A stretch of DNA of 64,000 nt from Acanthococcus lagerstroemiae (Eukaryota > Arthropoda > Insecta > Hemiptera > Eriococcidae), in the NCBI GenBank assembly GCA_031841125.1, contig CM063112.1, forward strand, positions 25,384,603 through 25,448,602, read 5' to 3'. Position numbers and translations under genes: made by a program. Below, piece by piece: positions 10,949 through 21,488 of the stretch; the first letter of the stretch is position 1; every line of letters starts with the position of its first letter. The notes beneath the pieces are model-generated. The model was not told the origin of the DNA. It did not search any database and worked only from the letters and a program-made list of their open reading frames with translations.

Positions 10949-11239
10949 TTATCCAGACAACGCACTTTTATTGTCCCAAGCTAATTGTAAGCCTAATTTC
11001 AATTCTCTTGCCTGTCCCAAATTATTTTCAGATGTCATACACCTTCGACGACGAAACTATACAATTTTTAAATTCAAGCGGTACTTCCCCCCTCCAAAAA
11101 TTGAGCAAATACACTTGTTTTCTCATTACCGTGGTTTGTCTAAGCAGTGGTTTTCGAAACTCTTTCTTTTTTTTTATAATGAGAGGTATAGCGGCAATGA
11201 TCAATCACAGTTCGTTACTCGCAAACATGTTTTCCTAGA

Positions 11240-12360
11240 AGCGATGTGTGAGTAGAAGACTTAGAAGATTTTTATAATTTTCTTGCCAGATCTACAGGAC
11301 GCTGGGACTTGTTTACAAAAAAATTAAAGTCGGATTAGAAAGTACCAGAGAGGGTCTTGGGAACTAGATGGTCCAGTCGTTATAACGCATGCTCTGCATT
11401 TACTAATGCATACAATGAATTAATGGAACTTCTCAACGACATAGAAAATAATACAGCTTAAAAGCCAGAAAATCGAAGGAAAGCGGCTGGGTTGAGAAAT
11501 AATTTTTATAAATTTGAATCATGTTTTATGGCTATATTCTGGACAACACTGCTCGAGCGAATTGATAAAACAAATAAAATTTTACAAGCAGTAAGGATCA
11601 ACCTGAAAGATGTTGTTGATCATTATAAATCCTTAATTGATTTCATTATTGAATTGAGAACGGATGAAATGTTCTTAAATTTTTTAGAACAGGCAAAAAA
11701 ATTTAGAAATGAAGATTACAAACGTTCCCGTATTCTCGAGCCCTATCATCTGATGAGAGCCGAGAAAATGAAATTGTTTTAGAGGGTAGAAGAAAACTGA
11801 AAGTTGATATTTACTTTGCTACAATAGACAAGTTGAGAACTGAATTGCAATAAAGGTATTCCAAATATGTAGAAATTTACAGAAGATTTTATTTTCTCAC
11901 AAACATAGAGGATGAGTCTGTCAGTGCTGAGGACCTGACTTAACAGGCAGAAGTCTTCCAAAAATTATATGACAGAGACATCGAAACAACTTTTTCCATT
12001 GAATGTCTTCATTTTAGAAGTTTCATTCTGAATGCCAAGAGAGAGACAAACGAGTGTTTCAGTGGAGCTGTTGGTTTACTCAAATTTATTATAATTGGCG
12101 ACTTAGAAGAACTTTTCCCAAACATGTGCATTGCACTACAAATTTTTATATGTTTAGCTGCAACAAACTGTTCGGCTGAACGAGCTTTTTCGTGCCTGAA
12201 AAGAATCAAAACTAATCTCAGGTCAGCACTTTCCGAAGGTAAGCTGGACGACCTTTCTTTACTTTGTATTGGAAACAACTTCCTCAATATACTTAATACA
12301 GAAGATATTATTGATGAATTTGCCCAGCTGAAGTGCCGAAAAAATTTCTAAATTTTGAAT
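11240..12360 (+). pseudogene. hAT transposase remnant (ZMYM1-like)
   Basis: Successive frames resemble the C-terminal half of ZMYM1-like hAT transposases. 11492-11782 has LLERIDKTNKILQAV...VVDHYKSLIDFI. 12124-12351 has IFICLAATNCSAERAFSCLKRIKTNLRSAL...LDDLSLL, the hAT dimerisation motif, ending DIIDEFAQLKCRKNF. Stops and shifts occur between the blocks, and the N-terminal zinc finger and catalytic D region are not recognisable. A CAGCGGCGGATGAAGC-type end lies about 200 bp downstream. Confidence 0.8.
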
Positions 12361-12539
12361 GAGAATCTTTTCCTTTATTTCGTATTAATTTTTATAAAAA
12401 TAAAATAAGCTTGTATATTATGTGATTATGTGTACTTTTGTGAGTAAATGTGTTTTACTCCTTGCCTGTAAATACTTATTGTAAGATTAAGAGGAGATTT
12501 TGAGTGAGTTGTGAGTGGTAGGAGCGGCATACTGGAAGG

Positions 12540-12574
12540 TGCTTCTAGGCGGCAAAATGCTTCATCCGCCGCTG
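12540..12574 (+). repeat. Probable right terminus of the hAT remnant
   Basis: On the minus strand this begins CAGCGGCGGATGAAGC, a CAG-GCGGAT end typical of hAT elements. The partner at the left was not found, so no target duplication can be confirmed. Confidence 0.4.
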
Positions 12575-13346
12575 ACAAGCCAAGTATATATTGGTAAATT
12601 AATGGTAATTCGATAGGCCTACCTATACCAGAATCTAACATCAGCCCACGGCCACCTCTATAGAAGGCCCTATAAGCTAATGTGACAACGCTGAATTCGA
12701 CCTACTACGGTAGACGTTTCGGTATGCGAGCAGCAAAGTGTAACGGTACCGCACTTCGTCCTCTATCCGACTTTTAATTTTCAAACAATCGCTACTTGTT
12801 CCACAATGAACCGATTCCATTGAGAGTTGGCTCAAAAAATCGAAAATCGTTTGCTCTTTAAATTATTTCCCCTTCAATTTTTTCGCGAAACTCACTGTAT
12901 TCGCAAAAGAACCGATTATTCGTATTTTTCAAAGTTTTTTCCATAACAACATGTGTAAACATAGACCTTCACGCAGCGTTGCCAAACGTCTAGATCAGCC
13001 ACGTATTTGCGTATGACGTCACGTGCGAGCGAGATGCACGTTTACCAACTAATGTGGTATCACCCAAGAATCGGGATAGTACGTGTAATAATCGTGGTAT
13101 TACAGAGATAAAGGCATAACAAAAATTTCGTGGCCATTTATATTTATAAATATGGTAAATAGAACAATAGATATAAACAATGAGTAAAAATATTCGGTTA
13201 AGAAACTGCATAAAAAACCACTAGCGAAATCATCATAAATGATAAATGAAAAAAAAAGAAGGTAAAACAAAAATATTTCATCGCGAATTCATTGACGATA
13301 ATTTGAGGATAAGTTTATATTGCGTGCACGGAAAGAAAAAATTAAT
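12575..13346. other. Unassigned sequence upstream of the micro-exon gene
   Basis: Moderately AT-rich, no coding similarity or clear repeat. If the 13.3-kb gene is real, its promoter and any 5' exons would be here. Confidence 0.35.
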
Positions 13347-13769
13347 ATGAATTCGACTGAGCAGGTAATATTTATATATTTTATTAGTCTTTTTATGTTG
13401 TCTATATTATGATTGCTTACTCTGTTGCACCAGTGCAATAATAATTTGAATAATTTTTTTTTTGTAATACAGGCGATATTATTTAGCGGCGCTATGGCAA
13501 TACAACAGTTATTGGACCGAATAATTGGAAACAGAAGTACGTATCTACAATGAATTAGTTTAAAATTAGCTAATGTAATTATGTAATAATTCATGTAATA
13601 TTAACATAGGAAAATATAAATTTAAAGTCATCAGTATAAAGATAGAAAAATTTATATTTTGTATGCAGATTCGTCAAATAAAGAAAATGGAAAGCCTGAA
13701 GATAAACACCGAAATAAGAGACACCATCAAGATAAACGCCAAACTCAAGATACGAACTGCGTGTATTAG
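13347..13769 (+). CDS. Candidate three-exon gene of 60 codons, unknown function
   Basis: Three tiny exons join in one frame using GT-AG introns: 13347-13364 (ATG AAT TCG ACT GAG CAG, then GTAATA), 13473-13536 (preceded by a poly-T run and TAATACAG, followed by GTACGT) and 13669-13769 (preceded by GTATGCAG, ending TAG). Phases agree (18, 64 and 101 nt). The product has a short hydrophobic/amphipathic segment (AILFSGAMAIQQLL) and a very basic, His/Lys/Asp/Gln-rich tail (KRHHQDKRQTQD). No known family is recognised. The small exons and hydrophilic tail could be chance, a secreted effector-like gene, or part of a larger gene. The third exon is duplicated downstream. Confidence 0.35.
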
Positions 13770-13983
13770 TTTTAAATTAGCTAATGTAATTATGTAATAA
13801 TTCATGTAATATTAACATAGGAAAATATAAATTTAAAGTCATCTGTATAAAGATAGAAAACTTTATATTTTGTATGTAGATTCGTCAATAAAGAAAATGG
13901 AAAGCCTGAAGATAAACGCCGAAATAAGAGACACCATCAAGATAAACGCCAAACTCAAGATACGAACAGCGTGTATATGAAAA
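13556..13983 (+). repeat. Tandem duplication (~211 bp x 2) containing the third exon
   Basis: Copy one starts AGTTTAAAATTAGC (13556) and copy two AGTTTTAAATTAGC (13767). They match closely through the intron, the acceptor (GTATGCAG in one, GTATGTAG in the other) and the exon. Copy two lacks one A (TCAAATAAAG becomes TCAATAAAG), so exon 13880-13980 is read in another frame, which happens to stay open to a TGA. A donor-like AAAAGTAAGA follows at 13981. Confidence 0.85.
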
Positions 13984-14223
13984 GTAAGATACAACATTTT
14001 TTTTCACTAAACTGTGTCAGTTTTTAGTGTATTTTTCATTCATGATACATGAATTGAGAAGGCAGATCGGATCTAAACTTCGGCTGCAAGCAAGGTATAC
14101 GTTTGTAAGGTTATCTACCTACCCGATGCGCAATCAGATACCCTCAGATTACTTTCCATAAGTTGTCATTCAACCAATCAGAACCCTCCATTTACGCTGA
14201 CAGATCACGTGTGGTAGATATAC

Positions 14224-14291
14224 AGGGTTGCCACTTTTTCAGGATTGGTTTTCCCTGACTTTTCCCGGTTTTCCAGGCCAACTTTTCCAAT
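14224..14291 (+). mobile_element. Left-end fragment of the CAGGGTTGCCAC MITE family
   Basis: About 68 bp match the left end of the complete MITE at 18854-19275 (CAGGGTTGCCACTTTTTC, then GGTTTTCCCTGACTTTTCCC). It stops abruptly at the junction with the Jockey fragment, so it is truncated. Confidence 0.75.
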
Positions 14292-14793
14292 GATGATCCC
14301 ACGCCATCGCCAATAGCGAGGATTGAACAGCTATTCGAAAAAATGTGCGGACAGATCGAAATGATGGTAAATCAAAACATGCGAATCTTCGATCTGCTCA
14401 CCAAACTGGTCAGTAAGTTGATCTAATGGCTAACACCAACAAGCCCTCAAAAACTAGTCAAACCACACGCATTATTACGTGGAACGCCAATGGTATTCTC
14501 TCCCGAAAATCGGAGCTTGAAACTCTTTTCAAGACAGATGACATAGACATCGCCCTTGTAACAGAAACCCATCTTAATTCTCGCAGTAGCGCAGAAATAA
14601 GAGGGTACAAACTGTACACCTGTCATCATCCTAGTCGATCGTCCCATGGAGGTTCTGCTATCTATATCAAGGGAGGCCTGAAACACCACGAAGCCTAAGC
14701 TTACTGCACAATGTCCACTCAGGCCACAATAATAACGACACGACTTCACTGCGGAACCAACGTTAAGGTCGCCTCCGTCTACTGTCCGGTGAC
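14292..14793 (+). pseudogene. Second Jockey LINE copy: ORF1 end and ORF2 endonuclease start
   Basis: 14292-14425 encodes the end of ORF1 (RIEQLFEKMCGQIEMM). ORF2 starts with ATG at 14426 and shows IITWNANGILSRKSEL, DIALVTETHL and SHGGSAIYI. After a stop near 14696 the protein continues in another frame (MSTQATIITTRL, then VASVYCPV). At about 14793 it switches without a gap to an RTE LINE sequence. Like the 10.7-kb copy, this Jockey has lost its 3' end. Confidence 0.8.
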
Positions 14794-15937
14794 AGTGATG
14801 ATGGATGGCATAAGCATCGAATGGGAAAAGGAAGTAAAATACCTCGGACAAATCATCTCATTTGAGTGTGCAAGAGAGAAGGAACTATCTAACAGGATAA
14901 GAGGAGGATAGAATTGCTACTGGAAGTTAAAAAATATTTTCAAAAGTAAACTCCCTATAGGTATTAAAGCTGAAGTGTGGAGAAGCTGCATACAACCAGC
15001 CATGGCTTATGGGGCCCAAACATGGGCACTGACCAAGGCAAACGTTCGGCTAAGGACAAACCAAAGAGCCATGAAAAGGATTATGTTAGGTGTGAGGAAA
15101 AAGACAAAATCAAAATTGAGGCCATAAAACAGAAAACAAAGTTGAAAGATCTGGGAGCGGTGGCAAAGGGCCTGAAGTGGAACTACGCGGGACACATTAT
15201 CAGGCAAAAAGAAAATAGGTGGGAAAGAAGGGTGGTAGGGTGGACCCCATATGATCAAGAAAGGGAGAGGGGCAGATCCTATACCCGCCAGGGATGTGAA
15301 AGAAGCCGGAAGCCGGAAGTTTTTATGTATCCTGACTCAAATCGAGAAGCCGGTAGCCGGAAGCCAATTCCAGTCGGAAGCCAGACGCTGGAAGAGAAGT
15401 CTTTTGTTTATCGGCTTCTTTCTGACTTCCAAGTTCCAACTCAGAGTCAGCATTTGGCCTAACTTGTCAGTCATTATTTATAAGAAAAGAGCTCTTAAAC
15501 TCGTTGCTTCAAAGTCTAAATAGATTATTTCATTTAAACTTATTTTGTGCTTCTTATTATTTTGGAAGAGGGGGGAGAGGGGCTTAAAAGATGCTAGAGG
15601 TGAAATAAAGTGAAATTTCGGGAGCTAGAAGTCGGAAGCTGGAAGTTTTTTGAAATAGCAGAAGCCAAGTTTTTAAATTACAAAATTGAAAGAAGTCAGA
15701 AACTGGAAGCTTTTTAAAATTATGGAAGCCAGAAGCCGGAAGAGAAGTTTTTTCAATAAGCTTCTCATCCCTGATACTCGCTGGCGAGATGAGCTAAGAA
15801 AAGAGCTAGGCCCCACCTGGAGAAGGTATACCCACGACAAAAAAGATTGGAGGAAAAGAGGGGAGGCATATGCCCAAAAGTGGGCTGGTTGGGAAGAAAA
15901 GTGTAAGGTTGGAGGGGGAGTCCTCCACTGCTTGTGA
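14794..15937 (+). pseudogene. RTE-type LINE C-terminal half, split by a hAT MITE
   Basis: It reads VKYLGQIISF, then KLPIGIKAEVWRSCIQPAMAYGAQTW, LKWNYAGHIIRQKENRWERRV and, after the MITE at 15289-15773, TRWRDELRKELGPTWRRYTHDKKDWRKRGEAYAQKW. All are standard RTE landmarks in order. Frameshifts and a stop (14910) make it inactive. A (TTATTA)n tail near 15995-16010 probably marks its 3' end. Confidence 0.8.
15289..15773. mobile_element. hAT-type MITE, 485 bp, with GGAAGCC subterminal repeats
   Basis: The ends are CAGGGATGTGAAAG and, inverted, CAGGGATGAGAAGC. They are flanked by 8-bp repeats, ATACCCGC (15281-15288) and ATACTCGC (15774-15781), with one mismatch. An 8-bp duplication and CAG-type ends indicate hAT. 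The interior near both ends is full of (GAAGCC/GGAAGC) words, likely transposase-binding motifs. There is no coding capacity. Insertion lies in the coding region of the surrounding RTE LINE. Confidence 0.85.
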
Positions 15938-16194
15938 CGCAGAGTGTCACGAGTTGTAAAAATATGAAAAAAGGCAACCAAATAAATGCTGTTGTTATTA
16001 TTATTATTCTTCATATTGTAATAAGAAGATAACGCGACCTGTTGACATGGAAGTGGTATGACATATTACCATTGCCGATTTTGTAGCTTCCTTTTGTAGA
16101 ATTTAGCGTTAAAATGAGCCTGTCCAATGCGAAAAAGAAAGAAAGAAAATCAACGCATGATCGCACACCTCTCGCGTCACTATAGTTTTATTGA

Positions 16195-16455
16195 AGTCGT
16201 TCAAGTGGGATATTTTGCCGCACCCAGCCCACTTTTCCGACTTGAAACACTCCAATTTTCATTTATCTCCGTATTCAAAAAGATACTGGGTGGAACTCGT
16301 TTTGAAAGCGGTAATGAGATGCCAAAAACAGTTATGAACTGGTTTAATTCGCTGGACGGCCAATTCTATAGGGAACGCATTGTAAGTTCGCAAACAAGTG
16401 GGATACATGCACCAATCTAGAAGGTAACTATGTTGAAAAGTAGTTTAAGGTCGTA
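16195..16455 (+). pseudogene. Mariner-type transposase C-terminus
   Basis: Pieces in shifting frames read HPAHFSDLKHSNFHLSPYSK (degenerate 'HPPYSPDLAPSDFHLFP'), LGGTRFES, MNWFNSLDGQFYRERIV, then KWDTCTNLEGNYVEK and a stop. This is the end of the mariner DD34D domain and its tail. At least two frameshifts make it dead. Confidence 0.8.
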
Positions 16456-17157
16456 TGTTTGAAAATTTTATAAAATAAAACTTTTACGATTTATAGTTAC
16501 TTCATGATAGCCCTTGTTACCTTACTTTTTGAACGTCACTCGTACACTGCATGCGCGGATACATCGGTACATGGATATGTCCTATGCCTATGGCTATCAA
16601 ACACACGTTTCACGCGTTCAGCCATTCAGTCGACGCACAACAGGAACACGTAAAATATTCGACATGAGTCGTCCATTCACGGTGTCCGTCGCTAAAATTC
16701 GTTGAGGGCCAGCAAACAGACATATTCATGTCAATAATAAATAGATAAATAAACATCGCGATCGTTGCATAAGGCTGCACTTAGTCTGCCATCGGCATCG
16801 CGCCCTTCAAATGCGCCTCCAAAGTGTATTCACTTGGAATGTTCCTTCTGAATTCTACAGCTCAAATTTTCGCCCAATCAGAGTACCACATTCTCGCTCA
16901 TTTTTCCACTCCATCTGCCCACAACTACTGCACACAGAGGCAGCGGGAAGATGCGAAAATCACAACCGAATAAACAATTCAAGCGTCCTCGTTGTAATTC
17001 CACAATTTCACGCGTGCACATTCGCCAAAGAGAGAGAGAAAAAAGAGCAATCCAAAGTCGTAAATTATCCGAGTTTTCTTCGACTACGTAATATTCCAAT
17101 TAGTGGTTCGGTAATTAAAAACTGCGTTCGAAATAGGACGGCTACCGTACGCGCTAC

Positions 17158-17219
<62 letters not shown>

Positions 17220-18019
17220 GCACACACATGTACATAAAATGAGCGAAAAGGGCAGAGGATTAATTAAATATTGATACGCTAAGTTCAGAAGTCATAAAAT
17301 AAGCACCGCAAAATGTTGGCGGTAAGGATAGGGTTTCCATGTGTATATCCGTCCCCGCTGTGTACCCATACCCACTCAGCGCTCTCGCTCTCTCTTTCTC
17401 TCGCCCCCTCCTTTCTCTCTCTATCTCTCTATGGCAGTTCTCTCATTCCACCGTCATAAATGAAACACGCACCGAGGGCGGCGGCGGTATAACACGTTGG
17501 ACCGTTGGAGACTGTGTCGCAACCGTCTCCGGCTTTTATACATGAAAACTACAGAGGTACATTACACATATACATCCACAATAGGTACACGAGTGTCCAA
17601 AACGCTGCTAATATTTATTACACTGACATACTTCGGTATGAAGAACTTCCTGATTTATGCTCTATTAGTGTTGGACGTGTACCTATCGTAAATTTATTCC
17701 CGTACTATTTGCAACTACCCTTTTGGCTTTTTGCTATGCCATGTAATTCGATGGTGTGTTTTCCCCTTCCCCTTTGCGCTCAGTCTCATTTTTTGTTTCG
17801 CTATAAATTTCATCGGAAATGCACGCACGATTGTTCGCGTTTGCAAAGGTTGAATTTGCGTCGGAAACTTCTAACGCCGAGCAAGAACTCGAGCATTCTA
17901 CATTACAGCTATATGCAATAAGAAAGAAATATCTTCTTCGCTTCTTCGACGGTGATGTAGTGAATCGCTGGCAGGCAGACGAAGTCCAGGCCTGGAGAGC
18001 ACTTCAGAGTGTGTAACAT
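16456..18019. other. Unassigned sequence with simple repeats
   Basis: It contains an (AC)n/(CG)n microsatellite (17159-17229) and a pyrimidine-rich (CT)n stretch (about 17385-17430). Frames of 60-140 codons here are driven by the repeats or show no family resemblance. No transposon end recognised. Confidence 0.4.
17159..17229. repeat. (AC)n-(CG)n-(CA)n microsatellite
   Basis: About 22 AC units pass into alternating CGCG then CACA. An alternating purine-pyrimidine run of this length can adopt Z-DNA. Confidence 0.95.
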
Positions 18020-18699
18020 TTGAATATGTGCCCCCCCCCCAACGAAGCAGGTACTTGAATCATATTCTCGTTATGGTAAATGAGTCAGTAGACGAACAAA
18101 AGGTCATGGAGAAATAGTTGGGTGATCATATACGATTTGGGATAAAAGCTTGACTAACGATGTACAAAAATGGACCTGCATAAAAAGTTCGTGTAAAGCC
18201 TATATGGAAATTAATTCGCGGAATGTTGTTACTTTCGAAAATTCAGACCACTCTCATCCACCTGATAGCAATCATAGCCTTGTTCGTCAGCGTGTAAACA
18301 ATACGCTCAAGATGAAAGCAGTAGAGGACATTCACGAATGGCTACGCGAACTGATACGGAAGGAGTGACACCCGAATCACTCGACACTCTGTGTGCATTG
18401 GACGTGACCCAAATTCGAAAAAATATTCACCGCACACGCTCAAAAGTACACTCGCTTCTCCGGAAAAACATTAACCGATTTACATTCTTCAATCAATGCA
18501 TACTCAATGCGGACAATAGCGAACGAAAATTTTTTGAAGCTGAATGATGCAGCGGAACATGGCATATTTTCCACGTCTAAGAATTTAGAATTCATAACGC
18601 AGTGCGATGCGATCCTTATGGATGGTACGTTTTCCGCTTGTCCAGCATTCTTTTATCAGTTGTTCATCATTCGTTGCGAGCCCGTGCGCAGAAATTATA

Positions 18700-18840
18700 C
18701 AAGGGGGGGGGGGGTTGATCGTATGTTTCATGTTAGTTATTTTGTTATAAAGGGCAGTGATCGCCATAAATTATTAAATCATCTACATATCAACAAAGGG
18801 CAATGGGGGAACCCCCCTTGAACACGGCCTGATTCATGGA
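18700..18840. mobile_element. G-run MITE fragment of the 'CACGGCC' family
   Basis: A run of G at about 18702-18714 (AAGGGGGGGGGGGTTGA) is mirrored by GGGGAACCCCCCTTGAACACGGCCTG at about 18805-18832. CCCCCCTTGxxxACGGCCT recurs at 21467-21488, so this is a shared MITE family. Precise ends and target duplication are unclear. Confidence 0.45.
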
Positions 18841-18853
18841 TTGAGGAATTGTA

Positions 18854-19275
18854 CAGGGTTGCCACTTTTTTTCAGGATTGGTTTTCCCTGACTTTTCCCG
18901 GTTTTCCAGGCCAACTTTTCCAATTTTCCCTGACTTTTTTACAGGATTCCGAGAAAGCCCAGAGGGAGGAGAGTCACAGAAATTTTTTACAATACAGATT
19001 TTTAAAACATCGCTATCGAGAAGAAGAAGGTACAGATGTAATTTATGTAATATTTTTCAATATTATAGACTATTTCATTTGCGAATAGATTATCATTATT
19101 CTTATGTTATGATAAAAAAAGTTTACTCTGATAAAATACGAACTCGTTTGTTATTTTCAGAAAATTTCCCTGACTTAAATGAAAATTTCCCTGACTTAAA
19201 TGAAAATTCCCTGACTTTTCCCTGACTGACCGAATTCCCTGACTTTTCCCGGTTTTCCAGAAAGTGGCAACCCTG
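18854..19275. mobile_element. MITE with CAGGGTTGCCACTTT terminal inverted repeats, 422 bp
   Basis: The left end CAGGGTTGCCACTTTTTT and the right end (inverted) CAGGGTTGCCACTTTCTGG are flanked by TTGTA on both sides (18849-18853 and 19276-19280). A repeated phrase TTCCCTGACTT fills both subterminal regions and the right interior. It has no coding capacity. It sits inside the MULE pseudogene, and a broken copy lies at 14224. Confidence 0.85.
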
Positions 19276-20030
19276 TTGTATGTAAGCATTCCTTTGGCCT
19301 TCTGCCTGCTCACTGGTAAAACTGCAGCGATTTATGAATACGCATTACGAGGACTTCGAGATCACTTGCCCAATACTTTCCGTCCGTCTACTATTTTCAT
19401 CGACTTTGAAGAAGCCATACACGTAGCGGTGAGACAAGTAAGGCCTAGTTTCATTATCAAAGGGTGCCGATTCCACCTCGGTCAAGCGTGGTACCGAAAA
19501 ATGGGAAAAGTCGGCCTGAAAAATGTGTACAGCTGCAACAGCGAGGAGGGATCGTTCCTTCGCAGTTTCTTTGGTCTGTCTTTCCTAAATGCGCACGACG
19601 TAGAAGATTGTTTCTTCGAGGATTTTATGAGTATTTTGCGCTTGATACCCGTTTACAAGAATTTACGGATTACGTGTTACTAAATTACGTACTCCCGAGT
19701 GCCAAGTCACCCCCTACATTATGGGCTGCTTTTTCATCTACTCCCAATCGTACTACTAACGCCTGCAAGGCGTTCCATTCACAGTTAAACAGAATGTTTC
19801 ATCATTCGCGTGCTAATATTTTGCGGTTAACTGACGCTCTCCTGGAAATTCAGGACTTATCCAAAAATGAAGACTTCGAGACAGAACCGAGTGGTCGCGA
19901 ACACACGTGTTCAATTCCTAGAGGAAAGTATGACTTCATTTCGAAATTGTTCGGTAGGTCTGTACGATTACATAAAGAAAGTGTGCCGAAAGTTCTTGCC
20001 TCCAAAAATAAAGTAAGCGGATATCTTTAA

Positions 20031-20470
20031 CTACACCTGCGTTTTTGTGCAGCCAGTCCTAAGTCTGGTTAAGAGGGGGAGGAAAATATTCGCTTACACG
20101 CCAGACTCAACAACGATATATTTCTTTCATATGTGGGACTCAACTGCGATGTGTCCCCTCTCCTTCCGGTGTTGTTCCGGACTCAACTGGGAACTAGCCG
20201 GGAAAACCGCAAGAGGTATTCACCTGTCGACTTCGTTCACAAATATCAAGACAACAAAACGAAATCATGACCACAGTAGCAACAGACGTTACACAACTTA
20301 AGAACGTATTTACGGGGAATTGAGTATGCAATTTCATATGCATACAATTGGCGACGAACACTACATACAGGGTCCATCATATTCTCTGAATGCGAAGTCG
20401 AATCGACGCGGGATAAACAGGAACTTCAAGTTGAAGGGTCTATTTTGTTTTTTTTTTGTTTGGTAAAAAT
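20031..20470. other. Unassigned sequence
   Basis: Contains GGACTCAACT-type short repeats (about 20136 and 20178) but no gene or mobile element I can support. Confidence 0.35.
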
Positions 20471-20735
20471 AGTATTGTGGCAACTCGGCTTGCCGATCGT
20501 TTTCACCGAAGTGAGGGATGTATTGATCTTTCGAAATTCCACGAAATCTTTCTTTTCGCACTGAACCTGTTTCAGCTACCTTTCTCGGCTTCTTTCTCGC
20601 GACCCGGTCTCCGGCACCCCTCGCTTAGAGGATTAAGAGTGTCACCTGCCTCTTGTTCACTCTCGCTCTTTCTCTCCCTAATGATCATTCGAATCGGCGA
20701 AAACGATCAGCAAGCCGAGCCGCCACAAGTATATT
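20471..20735. repeat. Inverted repeat/hairpin element (~40-bp arms)
   Basis: TTGTGGCAACTCGGCTTGCC and onward (GATCGTTTTCACCGA) at 20474-20508 is mirrored at about 20696-20730 by TCGGCGAAAACGATCAGCAAG and GCCGAGCCGCCACAA. The match is about 90% over 35-40 bp with a ~190-bp loop. It resembles a foldback MITE. No target duplication identified. Confidence 0.65.
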
Positions 20736-21064
20736 TTGCAACGAGTGCAAGAAGCGCGTCATTCGGGACGAGTGCGAAGTTTCGCAGCACGCAGAGACGC
20801 GAGTGATGCAAATCGCACGAGCGAATAACACGCTTCTTGCAGAAGTTGCGAACGATATTTTTCTCAATAAATGCTAGAAAAACAGTTCATAGGAGTCATT
20901 ATTGAAGTCCATAGTGTTTCATCAGTATTCCGAACCATCATTCTACACTAATGCTTCTACAGGAGGAAGGTTTATACATGAATATTTACTTTTTGTTCAT
21001 TTTTGCACTAGAGCATAGAAGTTACTTTTCATGCACACTTTTTACTTTTTAAGCATATAGTCAG

Positions 21065-21300
21065 TGCCGGGTCTGGTTAGGCGAGTGGATAGCGCGCTGC
21101 TGTCAGAATCCGGAGGTTCCGGGTTCGAGCCCACGTAGCAACTCGCTACATTTCGACCTAGGCCAATTTTTCGGCAAGAAGTGAGGGGGACTAAGACAGC
21201 CCTAACAGCTACTCCGACGTCTCTGAGGTAATACTCGAAAAGATAGGGTTCCAGGGCTCGGGTTGAGAGCAAAATTAGAAGAGAGGTTACTGTGGTAATT
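21065..21300 (+). mobile_element. tRNA-derived SINE
   Basis: An A-box-like TGGTTAGGCGAGTGG (from 21074) and a canonical B-box GGTTCGAGCCC (21122-21132) are about 48 bp apart. The body is unrelated to tRNA and ends with CCAGGGCTCGGGTTGAGAGC. The same 3' body recurs inverted at 27780-27840, confirming a dispersed family. It would be transcribed by RNA polymerase III from the internal promoter. Confidence 0.75.
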
Positions 21301-21336
21301 AATTTTCAGCTATGCATATTGTCAATGCACTCCACG

Positions 21337-21488
21337 CAGTGCCGTATCCAGGAATATAGCGGGGGGGGGGTTGACCTAACATACGGGGTTTTTAATGTTT
21401 CTGAGAGTCGCATTTTTCTACATTTTTAAGCGCACGGCCGTACCCAGGGGGAGTCAGACCCCTAAAACCCCCCTTGTGTACGGCCTTG
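21337..21488. mobile_element. Probable hAT-type MITE with G-run
   Basis: The left end CAGTGCCGTATCCAGG is followed by a run of ten G. The right part has CCCCCCTTGTGTACGGCCTTG, whose inverse CAAGGCCGTACACAAGGGG resembles the left end. The flanking 8-mers ACTCCACG and ACACCACA match only partly, so the boundaries are tentative. A further TATCCGCCACTG end at about 21915-21929 suggests nested copies. Confidence 0.5.

Larger units (their letters stand above)
18100..20030 (+). pseudogene. MULE (Mutator-like) transposase with FLYWCH zinc finger, interrupted by MITEs
   Basis: The N-terminal WTCIKSSCKAYMEI...HSHPPDSN is the second half of a FLYWCH zinc finger (W, C, C, H-H). The MULE DDE domain begins DAILMDGTFSACPAFFYQLFII (first catalytic Asp) and resumes after the insertions with YVSIPLAFCLLTGKTAAIYEYALRGL and TIFIDFEEAIHVAV (second Asp). 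Then follow KGCRFHLGQAWYRK and the RTTNACKAFHSQLNRMF tail. Frames change at about 18340, 18520 and 19600, so the copy is inactive. About 580 bp of MITE sequence separate the two halves. Confidence 0.85.

Noticed and set aside
10971..11255. Two overlapping frames at 10971-11255 as separate proteins
   Set aside because: They are overlapping frames in sequence between a truncated Jockey and a hAT remnant. Neither has motif support.
17159..17229. AC/CG repeat as a regulatory or CRISPR-like array
   Set aside because: It is a simple dinucleotide microsatellite without spacers.
21065..21140. A genuine tRNA gene
   Set aside because: A and B boxes are present, but the acceptor and anticodon stems do not pair and the unit continues into a SINE body repeated elsewhere.
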